Source: Streptomyces sp. NRRL S-455
GTDB lineage: Bacteria; Actinomycetota; Actinomycetes; Streptomycetales; Streptomycetaceae
Assembly (NCBI RefSeq): GCF_000717875.1
Contig: NZ_JOCT01000002.1
Coordinates: forward strand, 62,001 to 126,000
DNA: 64,000 nucleotides
Direction: 5' to 3'
Shown piece by piece: positions 40,898-49,455 of this stretch (the first letter of the stretch is position 1; each line of letters starts with the position of its first letter). Below the pieces are notes generated by a model. That model saw only the letters and a list, made by a program, of their open reading frames with translations, had not been told where the DNA came from and ran no database searches. The position numbers and the translations under genes were made by a program.

Positions 40898-41748
40898 GAG
40901 GTCTTCGTCCTTTCGGTGCCGCGCCAGGGGGCGGGTGAGGGTTCCTCCGCGCCGTGAACGGGTCTCTTCTCCGTGGACGCGAGGATCTCTGCGAGGTGCA
41001 TGACGCGCACTCCGGTGCGCAGTCGGGACAGGGCGCCGCCGATGTGCATGAGGCAGGAGTTGTCGCCGGCGCACAGCACTTCGGCTCCGCTGTCCAGGAC
41101 GTGCCGGACTTTGTCCGTGCACATGGCCACCGATGTGTCGGCGTTCTTCAGGGCGAAGGTGCCGCCGAAGCCGCAGCACTGGTCGGCCGCGCCGAGTTCC
41201 ACCAGGTCGATGCCGCGGACGGCCCGCAGCAGGGAGAGGGGACGGTCGCCGACGCCGAGCATGCGCAGGGAGTGGCACGTGGGGTGGTAGGTGACCCGGT
41301 GGGGGAAGTACGCCCCGACATCGGTGACACCGAGCACGTCGACGAGGAACTCGGAGAGTTCGTACACGCGTGGTGTGTCACGGACCGCGGCGGACAGGCG
41401 GTCGTCGCCGGACACTTCGGCGACCCGCCCGTGGTACTCGCGCACCATGGCGGCGCACGAGCCGGACGGCGTGATGAGGGCGTCGTACCCGGCGAAGGCC
41501 TCGGCGAAGCGCCGGACGAGCGGCACACAGTCGCGCTGGTAACCGGTGTTGAAGTGCATCTGGCCACAGCAGGTCTGTTCCGGTGGGAAGTCCACGCGGC
41601 AGCCCAGCCGCTCCAGCAGCGTCACCACCGCCCGGCCGGTGGCCGGGAAGAGCGTGTCGTTGAGGCAGGTGATGAACAGTGCGATCCGCATGGTTCCGTA
41701 AGGGGAGGGCAAGGCGGGCGACGGCTTCGGCGCGGGTGCGGGGCTCAT
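40894..41748 (-). CDS. lutA: LutA-like heterodisulfide-reductase-type subunit of lactate oxidation
   Basis: 284 residues from ATG 41748, chosen because it forms an ATGA overlap with the lldP stop. The core homology starts at MRIALFITCLND (ATG 41691), so an internal start is possible. Two CCG domains are visible: PPEQTCCGQMHFNTGY and ADQCCGFGGTFALKN, the cysteine-rich Fe-S-binding modules of LutA/GlcF. Also YHPTCHSLRML and CAGDNSCLMHIGG. It is the substrate-side subunit of LutABC. The Pro/Ala-rich first 19 residues are not typical of the family. Confidence 0.9.
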   Translation of the reverse strand: MSPAPAPKPSPALPSPYGTMRIALFITCLNDTLFPATGRAVVTLLERLGCRVDFPPEQTCCGQMHFNTGYQRDCVPLVRRFAEAFAGYDALITPSGSCAAMVREYHGRVAEVSGDDRLSAAVRDTPRVYELSEFLVDVLGVTDVGAYFPHRVTYHPTCHSLRMLGVGDRPLSLLRAVRGIDLVELGAADQCCGFGGTFALKNADTSVAMCTDKVRHVLDSGAEVLCAGDNSCLMHIGGALSRLRTGVRVMHLAEILASTEKRPVHGAEEPSPAPWRGTERTKTS

Positions 41749-43490
41749 GGGAGCATCCAGGCCAGGACGTTGGACTGGAGGTACACCAGCAGGCACAGGG
41801 CGAGCAGGAGCATCAGGCTCCACTTGATCGCCGCCCGGAAGAGCTGGGACTCGCGGCCGATGAGGCCCACCGCGGTGGCGGCGATGGTCAGGTTCTGCGG
41901 GCTGATCATCTTGCCGACGACACCGCCGGAGGTGTTGGCCGCCACCAGCAGCGTCGGATCGAGTCCTGCCTTGTTCGCGGCGGTCTGCTGGAGCGTGGCG
42001 AACAGGGCGTTGGCGGAGGTGTCCGATCCGGTGACCGCGGTGCCCAGCCAGCCGAGGACGGGTGAGAGGAACGCGAACGCCGTACCGGCTCCGGCGATCC
42101 AGGTGCCGATGGTGATGGTCTGTCCGGACAGGTTCATCACATAGGCGAGTGCGAGGACAGTGGCGACGGTCAGCAGCGCCCAGCGCAGCTTGTGCAGCGT
42201 GGCGGTGAATTCCCGGGCGGCGGCTGCCGGGGTCACCCGGTAGACGGCGGCGATCACGACGCCCGACAGCAACAGCAGGGTGCCGGGCGAGGACAGCCAG
42301 GGGAAGGTGTAGACCGTGGTGGCCGACGCCTGGCCGGCGGCGGTGAGGACCTCGCCGTCCAGTCCGGGCCAGCCGAACTTCACGTCGGAGGCGGCCAGGA
42401 GCTCCTTGAGGGGGGTCACCAGCTTGGCGAGCGAGAAGACCCCGATGATGATCAGGTAGGGCAGGAAGGCCATCAGGATCCTGGGGCCCTCGATCCGCTG
42501 GGCGGCGCCCGCCATCGGGAGCGTTCCGGTCGCGGCACCGCGGTCCTGCCCACCTGGCGTTCCGGACGGCGCCGCGGGCCGGTCGCCGTGCCCGGGCTGC
42601 GACGGCTGCCCTGCCGAACCATCCGCCTGCTCCTTCTCCGCCGCCTTGTGGAGATCGGCCCTGGCCTCCTCACCGCCCTGCGGCCGCCAGACGCGGAGGA
42701 AGAGGACGACAGCGGCCAGGGCGGCCAGCGAGGCGATGATGTCGGTCAGTTCCACCGAGAGGTAGGTGGCGCTGACGAACTGGGCCACTCCGAACACCGC
42801 ACCGCACACCAGCGCGACCGGCCAGGTCTGGCGCACTCCGCGGCGGCCGTCGACCAGGGCGACAAGAAGAAGCGGCACGAAGAAGGCGACCAGCGGTGTC
42901 TGGTGGCCGACGTACGCGCCGATCTCCGTGTACGGGATCTTCGTCAGGTTGCCGGCCGTGATGATGGGCGTGGCGATGGCACCGAACGCGACGGGAGCGG
43001 TGTTGGCGACGAGCACGGTGACGGCGGCTCTGACGGGGGCGAAGCCGAGTCCCATCAGCATCACGCCGGTGATGGCCACCGGCGCGCCGAACCCGGCCAG
43101 CGCCTCGAGCAGTCCGCCGAAGCAGAAGGCGATGATGACGGCCTGCACGCGAGGGTCGGTGCTGATCAGGCCGAAGGCCCGGCGCAGGTCCTCGAAGCGG
43201 CCGCTGACGACGGTGAGCTGGTAGACCCAGATGGCAGTGATGACGATCCACATGATCGGGAACAGCCCGAAGGCCGCTCCTTCACTCGCCGACAGCAGGG
43301 CGAGGTCGGCAGGCATGCCGTAAGCGGTCACGGCCACCGCCACCGCGACGGCCAGGGAGGCGAGTCCGGCCCAGTGAGCCTTCATCCGCAGACCGCCGAG
43401 CAGGACGAAGAGCGTGAGCAGCGGCAGGACGGCGACGAGTGACGAGAGCGCGAGGCTGTCCGCGACGGGAGAGAGATCTGGCTGGTACAT
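41745..43490 (-). CDS. lldP: L-lactate permease
   Basis: 581 residues, ATG 43490 after GAGGG. LctP family: about 13 hydrophobic helices, WIVITAIWVYQLTVVSGRFE, CFGGLLEALAGFGAPVAITG (a family signature), LVANTAPVAFGAIATPIIT, and near the end GWLGTAVTGSDTSANALFA then NTSGGVVGKMISPQNLTIA. The loop at about residues 285-330 is long and rich in Gly/Ala/Pro/Gln, longer than in enteric LldP. Imports L-lactate or glycolate with protons. First gene of the lactate operon. Confidence 0.93.
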   Translation of the reverse strand: MYQPDLSPVADSLALSSLVAVLPLLTLFVLLGGLRMKAHWAGLASLAVAVAVAVTAYGMPADLALLSASEGAAFGLFPIMWIVITAIWVYQLTVVSGRFEDLRRAFGLISTDPRVQAVIIAFCFGGLLEALAGFGAPVAITGVMLMGLGFAPVRAAVTVLVANTAPVAFGAIATPIITAGNLTKIPYTEIGAYVGHQTPLVAFFVPLLLVALVDGRRGVRQTWPVALVCGAVFGVAQFVSATYLSVELTDIIASLAALAAVVLFLRVWRPQGGEEARADLHKAAEKEQADGSAGQPSQPGHGDRPAAPSGTPGGQDRGAATGTLPMAGAAQRIEGPRILMAFLPYLIIIGVFSLAKLVTPLKELLAASDVKFGWPGLDGEVLTAAGQASATTVYTFPWLSSPGTLLLLSGVVIAAVYRVTPAAAAREFTATLHKLRWALLTVATVLALAYVMNLSGQTITIGTWIAGAGTAFAFLSPVLGWLGTAVTGSDTSANALFATLQQTAANKAGLDPTLLVAANTSGGVVGKMISPQNLTIAATAVGLIGRESQLFRAAIKWSLMLLLALCLLVYLQSNVLAWMLP

Positions 43491-43509
43491 GAACCCTCAC
43501 ATTGGGGGC

Positions 43510-43521
43510 TTGGTCAGACCA
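43510..43521. promoter_or_regulatory. LldR-type operator 1, next to lldP
   Basis: TTGGTCAGACCA, containing the perfect palindrome TGGTC-A-GACCA, lies 20 bases upstream of the lldP start. It fits the TNGTNNNACNA-like consensus of FadR/LldR-type GntR proteins. A second copy is 80 bases away. Confidence 0.6.
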
Positions 43522-43589
43522 TTACTTGGTTTCTCACGCTAGGCAGCGGACACCCGCTTGTCCAGAGTTTCGAACGGCCGATTTGAGGC

Positions 43590-43602
43590 TTGGTTGGACC
43601 AA
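43590..43602. promoter_or_regulatory. LldR-type operator 2, next to the regulator gene
   Basis: TTGGTTGGACCAA is a palindrome (TTGGT-TGG-ACCAA) in the same context (GGCTTGGT...GACCA) as operator 1. The pair brackets the divergent promoters, 80 bases apart, about 7.5 helical turns, suited to looping repression by a dimeric GntR protein. Confidence 0.6.
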
Positions 43603-43666
43603 AGCGCGGGCGACTCAAGCTATGATCAACACGTAGGGACCTACGAGCGCGGAGAAAGGGCTTTCC

Positions 43667-44425
43667 ATGGCTGACATGACCGCGGCCTGGGAGCCAGTGC
43701 CCCGCTCACGCACCTTCGAACTCGTACTGGCCCGGATCGAAGAGCAGATCGTCGCAGGCAGACTGCGGGTCGGTGACCGGTTGCCGCCCGAGCGGGAGCT
43801 CGTCGACATGCTCGGGGCCAGCAGGGCCGCGGTGCGGGAGGCGCTGCGCGTACTGGAGGCCCAGGGGGTGCTGCGCTCACGCGTGGGGACCGGACCCTCC
43901 TCCGGCACCGTGATCGCGGCCATGCCGGACGCCGCTCTCACCCAGTTGCTGCGGCTCCATATCGCGCTGGCGAACTTTCCGATGGGTGACGTCGTCGAGG
44001 CCCGCGCCACGCTGGAGCGGGCCAGTGCTCGCCTGGCGGCGGAACTCGTCACCGAGGACGGTCTCGAGCGCATGCGCGATCCCCTGCTCCGGATGGACGA
44101 CGCAAGCCTGCCCCGAGAGCAGTTCAACGACTGCGACACCGACTTCCACGTCGCCATCGCCGAGGCCGGAGGCAACCGGCTGATGGCTGACATGACCATC
44201 GCGGTCCGCAATGCGGTGCGGCACACCCTGCTCACTGTGTTCAACAAGATCGACGACTGGGAAGAGGTCGCTTCCCGGTTGCGGGCGGAGCACCACGCGA
44301 TCTACGAAGCCATCGCGGCCGGAGACACGGAGGCGGCCGGCGATCTCGTGGAGGCACATGTGCGCGGCTTCCATCGGGACATCGTGAAGAAGATCATCGA
44401 CGGCTCGAGTCCCGCAGCACCCTGA
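43667..44425 (+). CDS. lldR: FadR-subfamily GntR regulator of lactate utilisation
   Basis: 252 residues from ATG 43667. N-terminal winged helix (RLPPERELVDMLGASRAAVR, then EALRVLEAQGVLRSRVG) and a C-terminal FCD all-helical domain with metal/ligand residues (CDTDFHVAIAEAGGN, AEHHAIYEAIAAGD, VEAHVRGFHRDI). The TGPSSGT turn after the wing matches LldR/PdhR-like regulators. Divergent from lldP with two matching palindromes between. Probably represses the lldP-lutABC operon and its own gene until L-lactate binds. Confidence 0.85.
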   Translation: MADMTAAWEPVPRSRTFELVLARIEEQIVAGRLRVGDRLPPERELVDMLGASRAAVREALRVLEAQGVLRSRVGTGPSSGTVIAAMPDAALTQLLRLHIALANFPMGDVVEARATLERASARLAAELVTEDGLERMRDPLLRMDDASLPREQFNDCDTDFHVAIAEAGGNRLMADMTIAVRNAVRHTLLTVFNKIDDWEEVASRLRAEHHAIYEAIAAGDTEAAGDLVEAHVRGFHRDIVKKIIDGSSPAAP

Positions 44426-44567
44426 GACCGCGTCCTGCATGGTGGGGCGGGCCAGGCGCTCGCGGCGGCAGATGACCGGGGCGACTTGAGAGACGGGCAC
44501 CGCGGGACTGTTGCGCCACCGATGCGTGGGGCGGCCGCGTTCGCCACAGCATCGGCGAAGAGGTCCT

Positions 44568-45014
44568 CTACATGGGGTTGCGTCCGGCGATGTCACCGCC
44601 GGGGTCGTCCAGCAAGGCGATGCGGGCCGTGATGCGTTTGCCGACCGGCTCCCGCTGGACCTCGAAGCCCTGCGATACGGCCATGACGATCTCCAGACCG
44701 TGCTGCCCGACTCTGCCCGCGTCGGCGGCCCGGGCCACCGGAAGGACCGGGTCGCTGTCCCACACGACCACTTCCACCCTGTCGCCGGAAACGCGCAGTT
44801 CCATCAGCACGGGCCCGGGAGCGTACTTGCGGGCGTTGGTGACCAGCTCGCTGACCACCAGCTGGGTCAGGTCCATGGCGCGTGCTGAAACCGGGATGCC
44901 GCGCTCAGCCTGGACGCGTGCGAGGAAGTCGGCCGCCCGGTGGCGTGCCTCGGCGATGACGTGCCCGTCACCGTCCAGGGCGACGGCGTCCTGCATCGGA
45001 TGGGCGCCCGGCAT
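44568..45014 (-). CDS. Anti-sigma-type ATP-binding protein
   Basis: 148 residues from ATG 45014, chosen because GAGGGCGG lies just upstream; a GTG at 45095 would add 27 residues. HATPase_c_2 domain: LTQLVVSELVTNARKYAPGP (N-box), VVVWDSDPVLPV and GRVGQHGLEIVMAVSQGFEV (G-box). Lacks other domains. Divergent from an anti-sigma antagonist (45224-45589), so the two may form a partner-switching pair. The 44426-44567 gap next to it holds nothing recognisable. Confidence 0.75.
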   Translation of the reverse strand: MPGAHPMQDAVALDGDGHVIAEARHRAADFLARVQAERGIPVSARAMDLTQLVVSELVTNARKYAPGPVLMELRVSGDRVEVVVWDSDPVLPVARAADAGRVGQHGLEIVMAVSQGFEVQREPVGKRITARIALLDDPGGDIAGRNPM

Positions 45015-45223
45015 CACACCGCCCTCGCCCGCGGGAACTGATTCGGCCGGGTCCACCCCTGTCCCTCCGTTCACACGCTTGCGCGCACCCCGCACTTTGC
45101 CTCAATGTACCGTGAGGTCTGCACAAGGTGGCGAACAGGTGTTCGTCGTAGCATCGGGGCAGGCCGGCGACGCGTATCGTGTCGGGGCCCGAGTCCCCAT
45201 CAGTGAGCGCAGACGAGGAAACG

Positions 45224-45589
45224 GTGACAGACACCCACGGACCAGCCCGTCCCTGCCGCCTGTCGGTCGGCCACACCGCCGTCGACGGCATCCGGCTGGT
45301 CACCCTGCGCGGTGAGATCGACCACGAAACCAAGGACGTGCTCACCGAGGTTCTGCTGTCCTGCGACGGGGCGACGCCGCCGCGCACCGTGGTGGACCTC
45401 AGCGGCGTCACCTTCATGGACTCCAGCGGCATCAACGTCTTCATCGCCGCCCACCAGCAGGTGAGCGACGCAGGCGGTTGGGTGCGCATCGCCGGGGCTC
45501 AGCAATCCGTGCTGCGCGTCCTGCAGCTGGTCGGCGTCGACACGCTCATCTCCTGCCACGCCACCACCGAGCAGGCCCTAACTGCCTGA
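45224..45589 (+). CDS. STAS-domain anti-sigma factor antagonist
   Basis: 121 residues from GTG 45224, preceded by GAGGA; an upstream GTG at 45179 would add 15 residues but has no ribosome site. STAS fold with GIRLVTLRGEIDHETKDVL and the phospho-acceptor motif VVDLSGVTFMDSSGINVF (Ser after Asp is the expected phosphorylation site). Related to BldG/RsbV. Likely bound or phosphorylated by an ATPase such as the divergent neighbour. Confidence 0.8.
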   Translation: MTDTHGPARPCRLSVGHTAVDGIRLVTLRGEIDHETKDVLTEVLLSCDGATPPRTVVDLSGVTFMDSSGINVFIAAHQQVSDAGGWVRIAGAQQSVLRVLQLVGVDTLISCHATTEQALTA

Positions 45590-45689
45590 CCAGCCGGCGC
45601 CGGCTTCACACCCGTGCGCCACGGTCTCTCCGATGACCTCGGCGTCCATGCCTGTGCCCTTTCGGTACCTCGTCCGCTGTCGCGCTCTC

Positions 45690-45866
45690 GCGCGTGACTG
45701 TTCGCCATCCGGAGGGCCCCAGGAAGGCCACGGCATCGGCCACCTCCTCGGGGGCCGCCGTGCGTCCCAGCGGGATCTGCCGCATGAGCTCGGCGCGGCG
45801 GGCGTCGGTGAGCCGTTCGGTCACGTCGGAGCGGATGCAGTCCGGCGTCACGACGTTGCAGGTCAT
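45690..45866 (-). pseudogene. C-terminal scrap of a short-chain dehydrogenase (FabG-like)
   Basis: The minus-strand frame from 45866 reads TCNVVTPDCIRSDVTERLTD then RRAELMRQIPLGRTAAPEEV then ADAVAFLGPSG, the substrate-loop and C-terminal region of FabG-type SDRs (NxVxPGxIxTDM...IPLGRxGxPEEVAxAVxFL). The Rossmann and catalytic parts are missing, and the last residues (normally SxxAxYVTGxxxxVDGG) are out of frame. A dead remnant. Confidence 0.65.
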
Positions 45867-45922
45867 ACCACCGAAAGTGCCACCGGTTGACCGTGCCGAA
45901 GTGGTGGGTTTTCATGAGGTTC

Positions 45923-46513
45923 ATGTCTGGTGGATCACAGAAGGCGACGGCTCCGGTGCTCGCCTTCCCCACGCAGGAGGCGTGGGAGAAGTGGCTGGAG
46001 GACAACCACGCGGACGCCCCGGGAGTCTGGCTGAAGATCCCGAAGAAGGACTCCGGACTGGACGGCGTCGACTACGCCGGGGCGCTGGAGTCGGCCCTGT
46101 GCTATGGCTGGATCGACGGGCAGAAGAAGAAGCTGGACGAGGAGCACTGGCTGCAGCGGTTCACGCCACGGCGGCCCGGCAGCAGATGGTCGAGAGTGAA
46201 CCGGCAGAAGGCCACCGAACTCATCGAGCGGGGCCGGATGCGGGCGGCGGGGCTGCGCGAGGTGGACAAGGCCAAGGCGGACGGCCGCTGGGAGGCGGCG
46301 TACGCCAGTCAGAGCAAGGCGACGGTACCCGACGACCTCCAAGCGGCTCTGGACGCCTCCCCCAAGGCGCAGGACTTCTTCTCCACGCTCGACAGCCGCA
46401 ACCGGTACGCGATCCTCTACCGGATCCAGGACGCGAAGAAGCCCGAGACGCGGGCAGCCCGCATCGACAAGTACGTCGCCATGCTCGCCGAGAACAAGAA
46501 GATCTATCCCTGA
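45923..46513 (+). CDS. YdeI/OmpD-associated family protein
   Basis: 196 residues from ATG 45923; ATG 45914 is an alternative. Family motifs: VLAFPTQEAWEKWLEDNHAD then PGVWLKIPKK, DYAGALESALCYGWIDGQKK, FTPRRPGSRWSRVNRQKATE, and a C-terminal YdeI lobe ending RAARIDKYVAMLAENKKIYP. These cytosolic proteins are widespread in soil bacteria; roles in stress and antimicrobial-peptide resistance are suggested for some. Stands alone between a dead SDR scrap and a 333-base gap. Confidence 0.85.
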   Translation: MSGGSQKATAPVLAFPTQEAWEKWLEDNHADAPGVWLKIPKKDSGLDGVDYAGALESALCYGWIDGQKKKLDEEHWLQRFTPRRPGSRWSRVNRQKATELIERGRMRAAGLREVDKAKADGRWEAAYASQSKATVPDDLQAALDASPKAQDFFSTLDSRNRYAILYRIQDAKKPETRAARIDKYVAMLAENKKIYP

Positions 46514-46846
46514 CTCTCCGGCACCGGCAACGACGCACCTCCGGTCCGCACACCGCGCAGGGGCCGATCCTGTTCGTCGGACAGCCGACGGTGCTTCAGA
46601 CAGCGGAATGATCTCGCGGAGCGCATGGCACAGTTCGGGCCAGTGATCGCGCGCTCTTCAAGTACCAGCCGCCATACACCGGTGGGCCGCGCGTACGGAC
46701 CGGTGATCTCGCCGCCTGGTTGTACAGCATTCATCGGATTGCCCCTGCACGGCAGTTCGAGTTCTATCGAGGGGTCGCCGCCTGGCGGGGGGCATGCCGA
46801 GCCGGGGCGGCGTCCGCGTTCGCACGAGCCAGGGGGGAACACTTCC
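46514..46846. other. 333-base gap without a supportable gene
   Basis: Frames here are short and Arg/Pro/Gly-rich, with no start preceded by a ribosome site and no family motif that I recognise. It probably carries the terminator of the YdeI-like gene and the promoter and leader of the PD40 gene. Confidence 0.4.
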
Positions 46847-48106
46847 ATGCGAAGCAGATCAGGAGCCGCAGCCGTGGCCGTCGCCGCCTGCGTGTGCGCG
46901 GTGGCGCTGCCGGCGCCCACGGCACAGGCGGCACCGCACGACCCGCACCGTGAGCACCACGGGAAGAAGCCGGACGTCCGGCACACCGTCCGCCTCAGCC
47001 AAGGCGCCGACGGCGCGTCGGACGCCCCGTCGCTGAGCGCCGAGGGCCGCTACGCGGTATTCACGTCGTCGGCCTCCAACCTGGTCCCCGGCGACACGAA
47101 CGGCGCCCCGGACGTCTTCCTGCGGGACCTGAGGACCGGCCGCACCCAGCGTGTCAGCACCGACGCCGCCGGAGGCCAGTCCGCGCTCGGCGGCAGCGAG
47201 GGAGCCATCAGCGCGAACGGGCGGTACGTGGTCTTCGTGTCGGCATCGACCGACCTGATTCCGGGCGAAGTCCACGACAAGCAGTCGGTCTACCGGCGCG
47301 ACCTGCGAACCGGGGAAGTGAGGTACGTCGGCAACGACCTCGGCTATTACCTGACGTGGGCACTGCACGCGTCCGTCAGCGCCGACGGCCGGTATGTCGC
47401 GTTCGCCGTGAGCGAGACGGTCCCCCGGCCGGGCGCGACGGTCGCCGTACGCGACATGCGCACCGGGGAGCTGACGAAGTTCCCGAGCACCCTGCACCGG
47501 GCGACCAGGCCGCTGCTCAGCGACGACGGCAGCGTCATGGTGTACACGGACAGCAGCTACTGGCCGTACGACAATCCGGCCTCCGACGTCAAGGTGGCGG
47601 ACCCGCAAGCCGGGGACCGCCGATCGCTGCACACCACGCCCGACGGCGCCCGGGGCAACGGCAGGGTGTCGCAGGCCGGCATCAGCGGCAACGGCCGCTA
47701 CGCCTCCTTCACCTCGACGTCCACCGACCTCGGCCCCGAGGACGCCAACGGAGTGGGTTCCAATGTCTTCGTCCGCGACCTGCGCACCGATGCCCTGCGC
47801 ATCGTCGAGGCGCCCGACCCCACCCTGTGGACCGCGGACGGGGCCCTGAGCCGCGACGGCCGGTACCTGCTCTTCCGGGCTTTCGCCGGCCCGTCGGATC
47901 CGGGCACCTGGTACCTGCGCGACCTGCGCAACGGCCGCACCAGGGTGGCGATCAGCGACGCCGCGGGCACGCCGGTCCAGGCCGACACCGGGGACCGGCC
48001 GCTCGACGCCCGGGCCCGGAGGGTCGCCTTCTCCTCCACGGCCGACAACCTCGCCCCGGGCCCGCGCAGCCCGAAAGCGGACGCCTACGTGCGACGGCTG
48101 CACTGA
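46847..48106 (+). CDS. Secreted TolB-like beta-propeller (PD40) protein
   Basis: 419 residues from ATG 46847, preceded by AGGGGGG. Signal peptide RSRSGAAAVAVAACVCAVAL then AQA. Seven-bladed style repeats with PSLSAEGRYAVFTSSASNLV, AISANGRYVVFVSASTDLI, SVSADGRYVAFAVS, GISGNGRYASFTSTSTDLG and ALSRDGRYLLFRAF, each followed by VFVRDLRTG-like segments: the WD40-like PD40 repeat. Common among exported Streptomyces proteins; function unknown. Confidence 0.85.
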   Translation: MRSRSGAAAVAVAACVCAVALPAPTAQAAPHDPHREHHGKKPDVRHTVRLSQGADGASDAPSLSAEGRYAVFTSSASNLVPGDTNGAPDVFLRDLRTGRTQRVSTDAAGGQSALGGSEGAISANGRYVVFVSASTDLIPGEVHDKQSVYRRDLRTGEVRYVGNDLGYYLTWALHASVSADGRYVAFAVSETVPRPGATVAVRDMRTGELTKFPSTLHRATRPLLSDDGSVMVYTDSSYWPYDNPASDVKVADPQAGDRRSLHTTPDGARGNGRVSQAGISGNGRYASFTSTSTDLGPEDANGVGSNVFVRDLRTDALRIVEAPDPTLWTADGALSRDGRYLLFRAFAGPSDPGTWYLRDLRNGRTRVAISDAAGTPVQADTGDRPLDARARRVAFSSTADNLAPGPRSPKADAYVRRLH

Positions 48107-48258
48107 CCGGCACCCCACCCCGGATGGACAGCAGCCGGCCGCCCGCGCCCGCGCGCGGTTCCTGACCCAGGTACTGCGCCGGTGCCCCTCCTCCCTCCGT
48201 ACCTGCATGGAACGCGCGACGGCGGGGCAAGCGGACTCTCTGAAATGGGGAGGATGCC

Positions 48259-48828
48259 ATGACCATGACGCAGCAGCCCGCCGAGCCGGGAGGCAAGAGC
48301 ACCGCTTGCTGTGCGCGGCAGCACAGCACGAGCACGAGGCCCGGTGCGGAAGCGCCCGAAACAGCGAGTGAACGGGTCAACCGCCGCTGGAACGAGATAC
48401 TGCAGGAGACCCGGGTCACCCAGACGGGTGTGCAGATCCTCTTCGGTTTTCTGCTCAGCGTGGCCTTCACCCCTCTGTTCAGGGAATTGGAGACGCTGGA
48501 CCGCGCCATTTACGTCACCACCGTGGTGCTCGGCGCAGCGGCTACCGGATCGCTCATCGCGCCCGTCTCCATCCACCGCCTTCTGTCCGGTCAGCGCATG
48601 AAGGATGAGGTGGTGGAGGCCGCCGGCCGTTTGATGATGTGCGGCATGGTCCTGCTCGCCCTGACCATCGGCTGCACGCTGCTGCTGATCCTCCGTTTCG
48701 TTGTTCCCGGAGTTCTCGCCGAAGTGCTCGTCGGCGGGGTCATGCTGTGGTTCGGCCTCTGCTGGTACGCGCTGCCGCTACACCTGCGACGCCGCGCCGA
48801 TCAGCGCTCCCGCACCCACGACGCGTAG
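48259..48828 (+). CDS. DUF6328-type membrane protein
   Basis: 189 residues, ATG 48259. After a Ser/Thr-rich cytosolic start with one CC pair, the family sequence ERVNRRWNEILQETRVTQTG begins, followed by four membrane helices (VQILFGFLLSVAFTPLF, AIYVTTVVLGAAATGSLIA, LMMCGMVLLALTIGCTLLL, GVMLWFGLCWYALPL). Uniform actinobacterial family with no known role. Confidence 0.8.
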   Translation: MTMTQQPAEPGGKSTACCARQHSTSTRPGAEAPETASERVNRRWNEILQETRVTQTGVQILFGFLLSVAFTPLFRELETLDRAIYVTTVVLGAAATGSLIAPVSIHRLLSGQRMKDEVVEAAGRLMMCGMVLLALTIGCTLLLILRFVVPGVLAEVLVGGVMLWFGLCWYALPLHLRRRADQRSRTHDA

Positions 48829-48888
48829 CTGTTCCGGGCCGGAAGAGGCCGCTCTCCAGCCAGATGCGGCACGAAGCTGTTCAGGCCT

Positions 48889-49446
48889 CTACAAATCGAA
48901 CTCCACGTGTTCGATGTCCGTGAAGCGAACCTCCTCCAGTGAGCCGGCGCGGCGGCCGCTGTCCTGGAAGTACACCTCCTTGAGCGCTTCGGCCGTGATG
49001 TCCTGCAGTTGCTGGTCACCGGCGCCGGCCTGCTGGGCGTCGAAGAGGCGGGCTGCGTACTGCGGTGGCAGGGCCACGGTCAGGTGCCGCAGCCGGGCGT
49101 CGTCGGTCGTGCCCACCGGCGCGGTGTAGCCGATCCGGGCGCGGGTGTCGATGATGATGCCGTCGGTCGTCGCCGCCCGCTGCCGCGCCTGGGCGCGGAT
49201 CTGCGGCTGCCACCGCTTCTTCACCTCGCGCTCCAGGCGCGCGGCGAGGTCCGGGCGCGGCTTTTTGATCTGGCCCTTCACGTACCGCTCGACGGTGCGC
49301 TGGGAGATCCGCAGCATCTGGGCGACCGGCTTGGTGCCCTTGAGCTGCTTGACGAGGTACCGCATCTGTGCGGGCGCGCTTTTGGGCGCCGGGCGGGTGA
49401 AGGACTTCTGCACCGCGGCGTCCAGGCCGTCCCCGAACAGGCTCAT
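48889..49446 (-). CDS. tpg: Telomere terminal protein Tpg
   Basis: 185 residues, ATG 49446 after AGGAGAAGG, ten bases past the tap stop. Whole-length match by memory to Streptomyces Tpg: SLFGDGLDAAVQKSFTRPAP, SAPAQMRYLVKQLKGTK, then a helix-turn-helix MLRISQRTVERYVKGQIKKP, and the end EVRFTDIEHVEFDL. Tpg is covalently bound to the 5' ends of linear Streptomyces replicons and primes end patching. Always paired with tap, as here. Its presence means the source replicon is (or descends from) a linear one. Confidence 0.93.
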   Translation of the reverse strand: MSLFGDGLDAAVQKSFTRPAPKSAPAQMRYLVKQLKGTKPVAQMLRISQRTVERYVKGQIKKPRPDLAARLEREVKKRWQPQIRAQARQRAATTDGIIIDTRARIGYTAPVGTTDDARLRHLTVALPPQYAARLFDAQQAGAGDQQLQDITAEALKEVYFQDSGRRAGSLEEVRFTDIEHVEFDL

Positions 49447-49455
49447 CGCCTTCTC

